Assembly (NCBI RefSeq): GCF_900113135.1
Contig: NZ_FOOH01000028.1
Span: 1 to 52,249, forward strand
DNA length: 52,249 bases
Direction: 5' to 3'
Source of the DNA: Salegentibacter agarivorans
GTDB lineage: Bacteria > Bacteroidota > Bacteroidia > Flavobacteriales > Flavobacteriaceae
The stretch's first letter is position 1, and each line of letters opens with the position of its first letter. Positions 8,698-17,121 of this stretch are shown in pieces. The position numbers and the translations under genes are program-made. The notes below the pieces were generated by a model that was given only the letters and a program-made list of their open reading frames with translations, did no database searches and was not told the DNA's origin.

Positions 8698-9774
8698 TTA
8701 TCTTTTGGCTCTATAAAGTAGAAAAATTGCCAGAATACCAAAACTGATATTAGGAAACCAAACAGCAATTAAAGGAGAAAAGGTAGATTGCTCGGCCATA
8801 GTCCCAAAAACCTTATCGAAAAATATAAATATAAAGGCTAAAGTAATTCCAACGGCAAGGTTTACACCCATCCCTCCACGACGTTTCATAGAGGAAACAG
8901 CTACCGCAATTATGGTAAGAATAAATGCGGAAACAGGAATGCTCCATCGCTTATAAGCTACCACCAAATATCTATTTATATTTCCAGAACCGCGGCGGCG
9001 TTCTTGTTCAATAAACTCGTTTAGCTCGGTATAGTTTAAAGTTTCAGCGATATAAGTTTCAGGGGTTAATTCATCAAATTCAAAAGGAAGAATGGTATCC
9101 AACTTATTCTGATGAATTATAGAATCTTCATCTACCCCAACAATTCGTTTATTTACATTGGTTAAAGAATAAGTAGTGTCTTCGGGATTAAATCTTAGGC
9201 TGGTGGCACTTATTTTATATTCAAGTTTATTGCCTTCAAAATGTTCTAAAGTGAAATTTCTAGCCGATTTCCCCAATGGCTGAAAATGGCTGGCATAGAT
9301 AAATTCGTTATCATTTATTTGCCTATAAACATCCCTGGTTTCCTGGGTTTCGGCTCCTTTTTTAAGATATTCATATTTAAATTCATTAAAACCTTTACTG
9401 GCTTTTGGCGCGAGGAACATACCAAGAATGAGCGCTAAAATACAAACAATAGTTGCACCAATAAGATAAGGTCTTAAGAACCTCCAAAAAGAAACCCCAC
9501 TACTTAAAAAGGCAATAATTTCAGTATTATTTGCAAGTTTGGAGGTAAACCAAATCACCGATAAAAACAGGAAAAGCGGAAATAATAAATTGGCAAAATA
9601 GATTGTAAAGTCTACATAATAAAGAGCCACTTCTATAAAAGGCACTTCATTATCCAGTATTTTCCCAATTTTTTCAGCAAGATTAACTGTAATTCCAATT
9701 GGTATAAATAGTAAAAGCATAAGGAAGAAAGTTCCCAAATAACGTTTTAATATGTACCAATCTAAAATTTTCAA
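8698..9774 (-). CDS. LptF/LptG family permease
   Basis: A 358-residue inner-membrane protein beginning LKILDWYILKRYLGTFF, the usual N-terminus of the YjgP/YjgQ family. There are three transmembrane helices before a periplasmic domain (about 115-260) and three after it (RYLVVAYKRWSIPVSAFILTI onwards). In the Lpt machine the LptF/G pair with LptB extracts lipopolysaccharide from the inner membrane. The start codon is TTG, 3 nt after the tgt stop, so it is translated from the tgt transcript. I cannot tell LptF from LptG with certainty. Confidence 0.9.
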   Translation of the reverse strand: MKILDWYILKRYLGTFFLMLLLFIPIGITVNLAEKIGKILDNEVPFIEVALYYVDFTIYFANLLFPLFLFLSVIWFTSKLANNTEIIAFLSSGVSFWRFLRPYLIGATIVCILALILGMFLAPKASKGFNEFKYEYLKKGAETQETRDVYRQINDNEFIYASHFQPLGKSARNFTLEHFEGNKLEYKISATSLRFNPEDTTYSLTNVNKRIVGVDEDSIIHQNKLDTILPFEFDELTPETYIAETLNYTELNEFIEQERRRGSGNINRYLVVAYKRWSIPVSAFILTIIAVAVSSMKRRGGMGVNLAVGITLAFIFIFFDKVFGTMAEQSTFSPLIAVWFPNISFGILAIFLLYRAKR

Positions 9775-9777
9775 AGT

Positions 9778-10908
9778 CTAAAGTCTTTTATCCATTTGTT
9801 TAACCATCATATTCTTCCATCTGGCAAAATCTCCGGCTAAGATATGTTTTCTGGCTTCACGTACCAACCACATGTAAAATCCGAGATTATGAATAGTAGC
9901 AATTTGCTTGCCGAGAAGTTCATTTACACTAAATAAATGCCTAACATAAGCTTTGCTATAATCTTTATCTACAAAAGTAGTTCCCATTTCATCTAGAGGA
10001 GAGAAATCGTCTTCCCACTTTTTATTTTTAATATTAATTGTCCCGTGAGCCGTAAAAAGCATCCCGTTACGGGCATTTCTGGTAGGCATCACACAATCAA
10101 ACATATCTACTCCCAGTGCAATATTTTCCAAAATATTAATAGGTGTACCTACTCCCATTAGATATCGCGGTTTATCTTCCGGAAGAATTTCAGTAACAAC
10201 TTCTGTCATCGCGTACATTTCTTCAGCAGGTTCTCCAACTGAAAGTCCGCCAATCGCATTACCCTCTGCTCCTACTGAAGCTATATATTCTGCCGATTGT
10301 TTCCTTAAATCTTTATAAGTACTTCCCTGAACTATGGGAAAAAGCGTTTGATCAAACCCGTATAAAGGATCTACTTTTTGCAAATGATTTACACACCTGT
10401 CCAGCCACCTATGCGTCATATGCATAGAACGTTTTGCGTATTTATAATCACAAGGATATGGTGTACATTCATCAAATGCCATAATGATATCGGCACCAAT
10501 AGTCCGTTGAATTTCCATCACATTCTCTGGAGTGAAAACGTGGTAAGAACCATCTATATGTGATTTGAATTTTACCCCTTCTTCCTTAATTTTCCTTCTC
10601 GCAGAAAGGGAGTATACCTGGTACCCACCGCTATCGGTTAAAATATTTCGATCCCAGTTCATAAACTTATGTAAGCCACCGGCTTTCTTAAGAATTTCGG
10701 TTTGGGGACGTAAATATAAGTGATAGGTATTCCCTAAAATTATATCAGGATTAATGTCTTCTTTAAGTTCCCGCTGGTGTACTCCTTTAACCGAAGCTAC
10801 TGTACCAACAGGCATAAAAATAGGAGTTTCAATCTTACCGTGATCGGTGGTAATGGTCCCGGCGCGGGCTTTACTACCGGTATCGGTACTCAACAAATCA
10901 AATTTCAT
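9778..10908 (-). CDS. tgt: Queuine tRNA-ribosyltransferase (zinc cysteines missing)
   Basis: Exchanges guanine 34 for the queuosine precursor in GUN-anticodon tRNAs. The 376-residue product begins MKFDLLSTDTGSKARAG and has DSGGYQV, the catalytic Asp in FDECTPYP, GGLSVGEP, RYLMGVGTP and the second Asp in GVDMFDCVMPTRNARNG. The zinc motif CxCxxC of E. coli/Zymomonas Tgt is absent: the aligned segment reads EMGTTFVDKDYSKAY, although the His in TIHNL remains. An upstream in-frame start at 10965 is rejected because a promoter lies between it and 10908. It is cotranscribed with the LptF/G gene. Confidence 0.95.
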   Translation of the reverse strand: MKFDLLSTDTGSKARAGTITTDHGKIETPIFMPVGTVASVKGVHQRELKEDINPDIILGNTYHLYLRPQTEILKKAGGLHKFMNWDRNILTDSGGYQVYSLSARRKIKEEGVKFKSHIDGSYHVFTPENVMEIQRTIGADIIMAFDECTPYPCDYKYAKRSMHMTHRWLDRCVNHLQKVDPLYGFDQTLFPIVQGSTYKDLRKQSAEYIASVGAEGNAIGGLSVGEPAEEMYAMTEVVTEILPEDKPRYLMGVGTPINILENIALGVDMFDCVMPTRNARNGMLFTAHGTINIKNKKWEDDFSPLDEMGTTFVDKDYSKAYVRHLFSVNELLGKQIATIHNLGFYMWLVREARKHILAGDFARWKNMMVKQMDKRL

Positions 10909-10927
10909 AATACTTTTTAAGTGAGTG

Positions 10928-10959
10928 CAAAGATACTCAAGTAAACTTCCTTTTGACAA
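10928..10959 (-). promoter_or_regulatory. tgt promoter
   Basis: Minus strand TTG (10959-10957), 21 bp, TATCTTTG (10935-10928), 19 bp before the tgt ATG. It decides the tgt start. Confidence 0.75.
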
Positions 10960-11106
10960 ACCCAAGGGGTATTAAAATTTTTTTTTGATTTAAAGACAGC
11001 CGAGCTTTCAAATATCGCAATCGATTGAAAATTTAATAAAAGAAGTTTACACCAGGAAATTGTTAGTTACTTGGTTAGTTTTCTTAATAACTGGAAGGCA
11101 AGCACT

Positions 11107-11136
11107 TTGACAAAGCTTTATAAAAAGCTATTTTTG
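11107..11136 (+). promoter_or_regulatory. Transketolase operon promoter
   Basis: TTG (11107-11109), 19 bp, TATTTTTG (11129-11136), 33 bp before the first transketolase ATG. Confidence 0.75.
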
Positions 11137-11169
11137 TGGCTATCATTTTAACAACACAATTTTACTTTA

Positions 11170-12018
11170 ATGTCAAAGATCAAAGAATTAGAAGATTTTG
11201 CCACCCAGGTACGCCGGGATATTTTAAGGCAGGTTCACAAGGTGAATTCGGGACATCCGGGAGGTTCGCTTGGTTGCACAGAATTTTTCACCGCTTTGTA
11301 CCAGGGCGGAATTATGGAACACAAACCCGAGTTTAACATGGACGGGAAAGACGAAGACCTTTTCTTTCTTTCCAACGGTCATATTTCACCGGTTTTCTAT
11401 AGCGTTTTAGCTCGTAGTGGTTATTTTCCTGTAGATGAATTAAATACTTTCCGACTTATAGATTCCAGGTTGCAGGGGCACCCTACAACGCACGAAGGCC
11501 TGCCGGGAATTCGTGTTGCCTCAGGTTCCTTGGGCCAGGGAATGTCGGTTGCTCTTGGAGCTGCTCAGGCTAAAAAACTGAATAAGGATAAGCATTTAGT
11601 ATTTTCCCTTCACGGAGATGGTGAATTACAGGAGGGTCAAAACTGGGAGGCTATTATGTATGCCGCCGGTAATAAGGTAGACAATATCATTTCTACAGTA
11701 GACGTAAATGGCCAGCAAATAGACGGAAGTACAGAAACCGTTTTACCAATGGGTAACCTGAAAGCTAAATTTGAAGCTTTTGGTTGGGATGTAATGGAGA
11801 TTGAAGATGGTAACGATATGCAACAGGTAATTGATGGATTAACTGAAGCCAAATCCCGTACCGGAAAAGGAAAACCGGTTTGTATACTTATGACTACCGT
11901 TATGGGTAATGGTGTAGATTTTATGATGCATACCCACGCCTGGCACGGAAAAGCGCCTAACGATGAGCAATTAGAAACTGCGCTTTCTCAAAATCCTGAA
12001 ACTTTAGGAGATTATTAA
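11170..12018 (+). CDS. Transketolase, N-terminal (thiamine-diphosphate) subunit
   Basis: Moves two-carbon ketol units in the pentose phosphate pathway. The 282-residue product is only the N-terminal half of transketolase: VNSGHPGGSLGCTEF at the N-terminus, SNGHISPVFYS, GSLGQGMSVALGAA, and the ThDP/Mg motif GDGELQEGQNWEA ending at VDVNGQQIDG. The partner half is encoded 104 bp downstream. Split transketolases are usual in Bacteroidota and archaea, so this is not a broken gene. Confidence 0.95.
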   Translation: MSKIKELEDFATQVRRDILRQVHKVNSGHPGGSLGCTEFFTALYQGGIMEHKPEFNMDGKDEDLFFLSNGHISPVFYSVLARSGYFPVDELNTFRLIDSRLQGHPTTHEGLPGIRVASGSLGQGMSVALGAAQAKKLNKDKHLVFSLHGDGELQEGQNWEAIMYAAGNKVDNIISTVDVNGQQIDGSTETVLPMGNLKAKFEAFGWDVMEIEDGNDMQQVIDGLTEAKSRTGKGKPVCILMTTVMGNGVDFMMHTHAWHGKAPNDEQLETALSQNPETLGDY

Positions 12019-12031
12019 AAGCCCCACCTAG

Positions 12032-12048
12032 CCTCCCCGAAGGGGAGG
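12032..12048. repeat. GC-rich palindrome between the transketolase genes
   Basis: CCTCCCC-GAA-GGGGAGG, a perfect 7-bp inverted repeat in a short GC-rich patch (about 12020-12062). A similar C/G-run palindrome occurs at 49345. It interrupts an otherwise compact operon without a T-run, so it is probably an inserted repeat and not a terminator. Confidence 0.5.
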
Positions 12049-12122
12049 AATTTGATTTTAAGGGGAATGGATATAAAATAATATAGATTTCCAGAAAAGT
12101 GGAAATGACAAAGAAATTTAGA

Positions 12123-13076
12123 ATGAAGACATATACAGATACAGGAAAAAAAGATACCCGTTCCGGTTTTGGTGCGGGACTTACCGAGCTTGGCAGAACC
12201 AATCCTAACGTAGTAGCACTTTGTGCCGACCTTATAGGATCGCTTAAAATGCAGGATTTTATTGATGAAAATCCGCAGCGTTTCTTTCAGGTAGGAATTG
12301 CCGAAGCCAATATGATGGGAATGGCCGCAGGTCTTACCATTGGCGGGAAGATTCCATTTGCAGGTACTTTTGCAAATTTCGCGACGGGAAGAGTCTACGA
12401 CCAAATTAGACAATCTATCGCCTACTCGGGGAAGAACGTAAAGATTTGTGCTTCTCACTCTGGAGTAACTTTAGGAGAAGATGGAGCAACCCACCAAATC
12501 CTGGAAGATATAGGCCTTATGAAAATGTTACCAGGAATGACGGTAATAAATACCTGCGATTTTAACCAGACCAAAGCCGCAACTTTGGCTATTGCTGAGC
12601 ACGATGGCCCGGTTTACCTTCGGTTTGGACGACCAAAAGTAGCTAATTTCACTCCGGAAGATCAAAAGTTTGAAATTGGGAAAGCAGTTCAACTTTATGA
12701 AGGGGATGATGTAACTATAATTGCTACCGGCCATTTGGTTTGGGAAGCGATACAGGCGGCCCAAAAACTTTCAGAAAAAGGAATTAGTGCTGATGTGATC
12801 AATATTCACACGATCAAACCTTTAGATGCAGAAGCCATTATCAAATCGGTTAAGAAAACCGGATGTGTGGTAACTGCCGAAGAACATAACTTCCTTGGCG
12901 GTCTTGGAGAAAGCGTTGCCCGCACTTTAGCCGAAAATAATCCGGCACCACAAGAATTTGTGGCCACCCAGGATACTTTTGGAGAAAGCGGCACCCCGGA
13001 ACAATTATTTGAAAAATACGGACTTAACGCAGAAGCGATTATTAAAGCCACAGAAAAAGTGCTAAAAAGAAAATAA
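12123..13076 (+). CDS. Transketolase, C-terminal subunit
   Basis: Pyrimidine-binding and C-terminal half of transketolase, 317 residues from MKTYTDTGKKDTRSGFGAGL. The pyrimidine domain has IGIAEANMMG-type FQVGIAEANMMGMAAGL and GTFANFATGRVYDQIRQSIAY; the HSGVTLGEDGATHQ segment and the C-terminal domain TAEEHNFLGGLGESVA follow. In-frame ATGs at 12099 and 12105 would add residues not usual for the family, so 12123 is preferred. It works with the preceding gene product as a heteromer. A 15-bp terminator follows. Confidence 0.93.
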   Translation: MKTYTDTGKKDTRSGFGAGLTELGRTNPNVVALCADLIGSLKMQDFIDENPQRFFQVGIAEANMMGMAAGLTIGGKIPFAGTFANFATGRVYDQIRQSIAYSGKNVKICASHSGVTLGEDGATHQILEDIGLMKMLPGMTVINTCDFNQTKAATLAIAEHDGPVYLRFGRPKVANFTPEDQKFEIGKAVQLYEGDDVTIIATGHLVWEAIQAAQKLSEKGISADVINIHTIKPLDAEAIIKSVKKTGCVVTAEEHNFLGGLGESVARTLAENNPAPQEFVATQDTFGESGTPEQLFEKYGLNAEAIIKATEKVLKRK

Positions 13077-13097
13077 AACTTCTTTTTAATTATCTTT

Positions 13098-13135
13098 AAA
13101 GCCTTTGAGAATGTGATTCTTAAAGGCTTTTTTTA
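13098..13135 (+). terminator. Terminator of the transketolase operon
   Basis: A 15-bp stem (13098-13112 with 13116-13130, one G-U pair), 3-nt loop and a T-run. Confidence 0.9.
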
Positions 13136-13198
13136 TTCAGTAAAAAATAACAGGCACTATTTGTGCGTTATTTAAACCTAACAATAAAACAATCTACT

Positions 13199-13792
13199 AT
13201 GAAAAAATTAATGTTTATCGCTTTTTTTGTGTGCTCCTCTGCTGGACTCATAGCACAGGAAGCAGATTTTGGAATTAAAGGTGGTTTCAACTACGGGGCT
13301 ACCGGAGATCTTAAAATGGAAAATGCTTCTAACGATTTAGGAGATATCATTGAAGGTAAAGAAAAATCAGGGTATCATATAGGGCTTTTCAGTCGTTTTG
13401 AGATTGTGGGAATTTTTCTTCAGCCAGAACTAATGTTCACTCGCCTGAATACCGAATATGAAACTTTCAACTATAAAATTGATAAAATTGATGCGCCTAT
13501 TTTATTGGGCGTAAATGTTTTAGGACCCTTAAATATAAAAGCAGGTCCTTCATTTCAGTATATTATAAATAATGAGCTGGAAGATACTCCGCTAAAAATT
13601 GGCGATGTTGAAAAAGATATAACGGTAGGTTACCAGGTAGGTGCCGGTATAAATCTGGGTAGATTAGGTTTTGATGTAAGATATGAAGGCGCTTTTACCG
13701 AAAATACCGCTTTTAGTGAAGAAGCTTCAGATAATTTTTCAATAGATTCCAGACCTTCTCAATGGATTTTGAGTTTGTCTTACGCTTTTTAA
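13199..13792 (+). CDS. Outer-membrane beta-barrel protein (PorT family type)
   Basis: A 197-residue exported protein. The signal peptide MKKLMFIAFFVCSSAGLIAQ ends in AQ, a common flavobacterial cleavage context. It is followed by FGIKGGFNYGATGDL and repeated amphipathic beta strands (GYHIGLFSRFEIVGIFLQPEL, GYQVGAGINLGRLGFDVRYEG), ending WILSLSYAF with a terminal aromatic residue as in outer-membrane barrels. The length fits a small eight-strand barrel. A GTG 36 bp upstream would precede the signal peptide and is not favoured. The ligand or function is unknown. Confidence 0.85.
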   Translation: MKKLMFIAFFVCSSAGLIAQEADFGIKGGFNYGATGDLKMENASNDLGDIIEGKEKSGYHIGLFSRFEIVGIFLQPELMFTRLNTEYETFNYKIDKIDAPILLGVNVLGPLNIKAGPSFQYIINNELEDTPLKIGDVEKDITVGYQVGAGINLGRLGFDVRYEGAFTENTAFSEEASDNFSIDSRPSQWILSLSYAF

Positions 13793-13840
13793 GTTAAAAG
13801 TAACCAAACAGGAAAGTTCTATTCTGTTTAATAAAAAAGG

Positions 13841-13971
13841 AGAGGTTAAGTAAAAAGACTTTCTTCGTCAAGCTGAACTAGTTTCAGCTTCTAATATGTT
13901 TTAAAACAACTTAGATCCTGAAGCAAGTTCAGGATGACGTTTAAGTTAACTTTCTACTTAACCTCTTTTCT
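13841..13971 (+). terminator. Large inverted repeat between convergent genes, with a repeat element in its loop
   Basis: Arms 13841-13857 (AGAGGTTAAGTAAAAAG) and 13950-13966 pair over 17 bp with one mismatch, with T-runs beyond both ends in their own directions. It would terminate both the barrel-protein gene and the FKBP gene. The 92-nt loop is largely filled by an interspersed palindromic element (13866-13939). Confidence 0.6.
13866..13939. repeat. Interspersed palindromic element, copy A
   Basis: A 74-bp element made of two palindromes: CGTCAAGCTGAAC...GTTTCAGCTTCTAA and TTAGATCCTGAAGC...GTTCAGGATGACG. The whole starts CGTCA and ends TGACG. It is the same family as the copies at 25333, 38702 and 49208. 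Confidence 0.8.
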
Positions 13972-13994
13972 ATATAAAATACTTAAGCTTTTAC

Positions 13995-14900
13995 TTATTC
14001 AAAAGTATCGGGATCTAAATAATCTGGAGTTCCATTTCCGTTAGAATCTGGAAACTCTATACTACCATCTTCATTGATAATTATTTCATCACGGGTTGGT
14101 TTTCCATCACCATCATCATCGGCATCAGCAAAATTTGGAGTGTCGTCACCATCGCTATCATCGTCCAAAATATTGTTATTTTCATTTAAATCTTCCATCC
14201 AGCTGGGAATACCATCCCGATCGTGATCGGTTTCATTAACACGGAATAACTGCACGTTAAAAACCAAAGGACTATAAGGTGGAATACTGGTTTGTGAACT
14301 TGAAAAATATCCTAAACCTGAAGGAAAAATTAAAGCTCCAATGCCATAATCGTCATTAAAATCTACCGTATTATCTGGATTTACCTTATATCCAGAAGCT
14401 CCTTTAAATTCTATAATTCCTTCAGTAAAGCCTTTTATTAGTGTGGTAAGATCAAACCAAACAGGTGTATTTGCATTATCAAAAGCGGTAAGGTTTAATA
14501 GTTCCCCGCGGTAACTAACAAGAGTAGAATCGGTGAATTTTGGTTGTTGGCCTTCCCCTTCTCTAACCTTTAATACATACATATTGTATTCTACATCATT
14601 ATTCACCACCGTTTTCATAATCAGGTTTTCCTCTTCAGAAAGTGGTGTTTTATCTGCATTTTCACCGGCAATTGTATCAAGACGAACCATATAATCAAAA
14701 TCATCTGAAGGATTTTCAAACTCTTCGTAATTGTAAAAATGGGTGTCCAGGAAATTATTTATTGAATCGGCATCAGTCAAAGCCTGCTCTTCAGGGTCTC
14801 TTTCCTCAATTTGCGGCGTATTTCTATTATCATCATCGTTACAGGAAATTAGAGTTGAAGCTGAAATAAGGCTTAGAATAAAAAATTTGTTTAATCGCAT
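13995..14900 (-). CDS. FKBP-type peptidyl-prolyl isomerase lipoprotein with acidic Ca-binding-like tail
   Basis: A 301-residue lipoprotein: signal MRLNKFFILSLISASTLISC with lipobox LISC (Cys20). The middle (about 100-225) has FKBP features: TLVSYRGELL, FTEGIIEFKGASGY, ALIFPSGLGYF and IPPYSPLVFNVQLFRV. The usual YAYG region reads LGYFSSS, so catalysis cannot be assumed. The C-terminal 75 residues are Asp/Asn/Gly-rich (DHDRDGIPSWMED, DDDSDGDDTPNFADADDDGDG, DSNGNGTPDYLDPD), like thrombospondin type-3 calcium repeats. It is probably attached to the outer membrane. GldI is a related FKBP lipoprotein, but I do not equate them. Confidence 0.88.
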   Translation of the reverse strand: MRLNKFFILSLISASTLISCNDDDNRNTPQIEERDPEEQALTDADSINNFLDTHFYNYEEFENPSDDFDYMVRLDTIAGENADKTPLSEEENLIMKTVVNNDVEYNMYVLKVREGEGQQPKFTDSTLVSYRGELLNLTAFDNANTPVWFDLTTLIKGFTEGIIEFKGASGYKVNPDNTVDFNDDYGIGALIFPSGLGYFSSSQTSIPPYSPLVFNVQLFRVNETDHDRDGIPSWMEDLNENNNILDDDSDGDDTPNFADADDDGDGKPTRDEIIINEDGSIEFPDSNGNGTPDYLDPDTFE

Positions 14901-14911
14901 TGTCTTTATTT

Positions 14912-14945
14912 TTGGCGCGCAAGATACAATATTCTTGTATTTTTG
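14912..14945 (+). promoter_or_regulatory. Promoter of the S4-domain gene group
   Basis: TTG (14912-14914), 23 bp, TATTTTTG (14938-14945), 34 bp before the ATG of the S4-domain gene. Confidence 0.65.
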
Positions 14946-14979
14946 TTTAAGATTAACGCAGTTTTAAAGGAGAGATTTT

Positions 14980-15375
14980 ATGAGAGTTGACAAGTTTTTA
15001 TGGTGCGTAAGATATTTTAAAACCCGAAGCATTGCCACCAACGCATGCAAGCAGGGAAAAGTGAAAGTAGATGGCGCTAATGTAAAGCCCTCTAAAGAAA
15101 TTTTTCCAAACGATAAACTTACCGTAAGAAAAAACCAGATAGATTATCAAATTGAAGTTTTAGACCTTCCTCCCAACCGGGTTGGCGCAAAACTGGTAAA
15201 TCTTTATATAATTGATGTAACCCCAAAAGAAGCTTTTGAAAAATTAGAGCTTTTAAAATACTCTAAAGATTATTATCGTAAAAAAGGTACAGGAAGACCT
15301 ACTAAAAAAGATCGTCGTGATATAGACGATTGGTTTGAAAACACAGATCCCAATCCAGATGACATCAAATCGTAG
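14980..15375 (+). CDS. S4-domain RNA-binding protein (Hsp15/HslR-like)
   Basis: A 131-residue basic protein with an N-terminal S4 domain: MRVDKFLWCVRYFKTRSIATNACKQGKVKVDGANVKPSKEI. The C-terminal tail is rich in Lys and Arg (KKGTGRPTKKDRRDIDDWF). Hsp15 binds stalled 50S subunits carrying peptidyl-tRNA. That role is assigned by family only. The next gene starts within its last codons (17-nt overlap). Confidence 0.9.
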   Translation: MRVDKFLWCVRYFKTRSIATNACKQGKVKVDGANVKPSKEIFPNDKLTVRKNQIDYQIEVLDLPPNRVGAKLVNLYIIDVTPKEAFEKLELLKYSKDYYRKKGTGRPTKKDRRDIDDWFENTDPNPDDIKS

Positions 15376-15958
15376 TTTTTCTTCGGCATTTTGGTCGCAA
15401 CGCTACGAAGAAAACCAAACCGGCTGGGATATTGGCGAAATATCTCCCCCACTGAAACAGTATATAGATCAGCTTGCAGACAGGGAACTTAAAATATTAA
15501 TTCCCGGCGCCGGAAATGGCTATGAAGCCGAATATTTATTTAAACAGGGTTTTAAAAATGTATATGTAGCCGATATTAGCAAAAATCCCCTAAAAAATCT
15601 AAAAAACCGTTTACCCAATTTTCCGGAAGAACAATTATTGCCCATTAATTTCTTTGAAATTGAAGATTCTTTTGATCTTATTTTAGAGCAAACCTTCTTC
15701 TGTGCGCTTCCGGTAAGTTCCAGGCAGGATTATGCAAAAAAATCTGCTGAAATTTTAAATGAGAATGGATTGCTAAGCGGACTGCTTTTTAAATTTCCGC
15801 TTACAGAACAAGGTCCGCCTTTTGGCGGAAACAAAGAAGAATATTTAACGTATTTTAGTCCGTATTTTAAAATTGAAATCCTCGAAACCTGCTACAATTC
15901 TATAAAACCAAGGCAGGGAAACGAATTATTTTTTAAATTCAGAAAAAAGTCAGTTTGA
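15359..15958 (+). CDS. SAM-dependent methyltransferase, TPMT family
   Basis: A 199-residue product with the thiopurine methyltransferase family layout: FWSQRYEENQTGWDIGEISPPL at the N-terminus, motif I ILIPGAGNGYEAEYL, VYVADISKNPL, then FDLILEQTFFCALPV. Bacterial members methylate small sulfur, selenium or tellurium compounds; the substrate here is unknown. The ATG at 15359 is preferred to one 24 bp upstream because MTSNRSFSSAFW aligns directly with the family start. It overlaps the S4 gene, so the two are translationally coupled. Confidence 0.88.
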   Translation: MTSNRSFSSAFWSQRYEENQTGWDIGEISPPLKQYIDQLADRELKILIPGAGNGYEAEYLFKQGFKNVYVADISKNPLKNLKNRLPNFPEEQLLPINFFEIEDSFDLILEQTFFCALPVSSRQDYAKKSAEILNENGLLSGLLFKFPLTEQGPPFGGNKEEYLTYFSPYFKIEILETCYNSIKPRQGNELFFKFRKKSV

Positions 15959-15982
15959 CGCTGAACCCAAACATATAAGCAA

Positions 15983-16483
15983 ATGAAAGAACGTGTACTT
16001 ATTTTAAATCACGAACAAATTCAGCATAAAATTAAACGTATAGCCTACCAGGTTTACGAAAGCAATATTGATGAAAAGGAAATTATTCTTGCCGGTATTT
16101 CTAAAAAGGGCCATCAATTAGCCTTGCATTTAAAAGAAGCTTTAGAAACGATTTCTCCGCTAAAAATCAAGTTGTGCGAAGTTTACGTAAATAAGAAAAA
16201 TCCGCTGGAAGAAATTACTACTTCGTTGGAACCCGAGGTTTATCAAGATAAATCGGTTATTTTGGTAGATGATGTTTTAAACTCTGGGACCACCTTAATT
16301 TATGGCGTAAGACATTTTTTAAATGTTCCGCTTAAACAATTTAAAACAGCGGTTTTAGTAGACCGAAATCATAAAAAATACCCTGTAAAAGCCGATTTTA
16401 AAGGAATTTCGCTCTCCACTTCTTTAAACGAAATGGTAGAAGTTTCTTTTGAAGCAAATAAATTTAAAGCAGAGCTTTTATAG
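15983..16483 (+). CDS. Phosphoribosyltransferase family protein
   Basis: A 166-residue type I phosphoribosyltransferase-fold protein. The PRPP-binding motif is VILVDDVLNSGTT (about 91-103), and KIKLCEVYVNKK and AVLVDRNHKKYPVKADF have the PyrR-like arrangement. It may be a PyrR-type or salvage enzyme; substrate residues do not settle which. It starts 24 nt after the methyltransferase and its last 6 bp overlap the end of aroK on the other strand. Confidence 0.82.
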   Translation: MKERVLILNHEQIQHKIKRIAYQVYESNIDEKEIILAGISKKGHQLALHLKEALETISPLKIKLCEVYVNKKNPLEEITTSLEPEVYQDKSVILVDDVLNSGTTLIYGVRHFLNVPLKQFKTAVLVDRNHKKYPVKADFKGISLSTSLNEMVEVSFEANKFKAELL

Positions 16484-16996
16484 TTTTTCTATAATTTGAT
16501 CTACAATAAATTCAGGTTCTTTTTCGTCTACGTTTACGGTAATATCCGACTGGCTGTAATAATAGGCGCGCTCAAAGAGATGTTTCCTAATAAATTCTTC
16601 TAAAGTCTCCCGGGAGTCTAAATGACTAATTACCGGTCTATGAACTTTTTCCTGGAAAAGCCTTTCGGTTAATGTTGGGATAGATGCTTTTAAGTAAATA
16701 CTTTTTGCATCTTTTTGGGCACAAATTCGGTCAAAATTATCTCCGTAACATGGCGTTCCCCCTCCTAAAGAGATCACCATATCTGAATTATTTTCCAAAA
16801 TATCGTCTAAAATTTGTGATTCCAGTTTTCTAAAATAAAGTTCGCCTCTATCCTCAAAAATATCATTAATACTTTTTCCCTGGATCACTTCTATTTGATC
16901 ATCGAGATCTACATATTTGTAATTCAGATTTTTAGCAAGCTTCTCTCCTACCACCGACTTACCCGATCCCATATACCCGGTTAAAAAAATTTTCAT
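16478..16996 (-). CDS. aroK: Shikimate kinase
   Basis: Phosphorylates shikimate in aromatic amino-acid synthesis. The 172-residue product starts MKIFLTGYMGSGKSVVGEKLA (Walker A GYMGSGKS, about 7-14), then LDDQIE, the shikimate-binding FRKLE, VISLGGGTPCY (about 74-84) and the lid RPVISHL. The length is normal. It converges with the phosphoribosyltransferase gene (6-bp overlap) and diverges from the tRNA cluster. Confidence 0.95.
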   Translation of the reverse strand: MKIFLTGYMGSGKSVVGEKLAKNLNYKYVDLDDQIEVIQGKSINDIFEDRGELYFRKLESQILDDILENNSDMVISLGGGTPCYGDNFDRICAQKDAKSIYLKASIPTLTERLFQEKVHRPVISHLDSRETLEEFIRKHLFERAYYYSQSDITVNVDEKEPEFIVDQIIEKL

Positions 16997-17024
16997 AGTT
17001 AAAGTACTTATTATTAGAAGGATT

Positions 17025-17032
17025 CAAATCTA
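17025..17032 (-). promoter_or_regulatory. aroK -7 box
   Basis: TAGATTTG on the minus strand, 28 bp before the aroK ATG. A TTG lies 14 bp upstream, closer than usual. Confidence 0.45.
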
Positions 17033-17056
17033 ATATAAATTTATCTCAATTTAGGC

Positions 17057-17086
17057 TTGAAAAATAAATTAATGAATGTATATTTG
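17057..17086 (+). promoter_or_regulatory. tRNA-Lys promoter
   Basis: TTG (17057-17059), 19 bp, TATATTTG (17079-17086), followed by the GC-rich GCACCCGC. The tRNA starts 36 bp past the box. The arrangement matches the tandem promoters at the left edge. Confidence 0.8.
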
Positions 17087-17121
17087 CACCCGCATTCGCA
17101 AAAAGACGGATGCTTTTTATT

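Noticed and set aside
10909-10965. Upstream in-frame start adding 19 residues to Tgt
   Set aside because: A consensus promoter (10928-10959) overlaps this segment, and the family begins at MKFDLL.
11170-13076. Broken transketolase gene
   Set aside because: Both halves have complete start and stop signals, and split transketolase is usual for this phylum.
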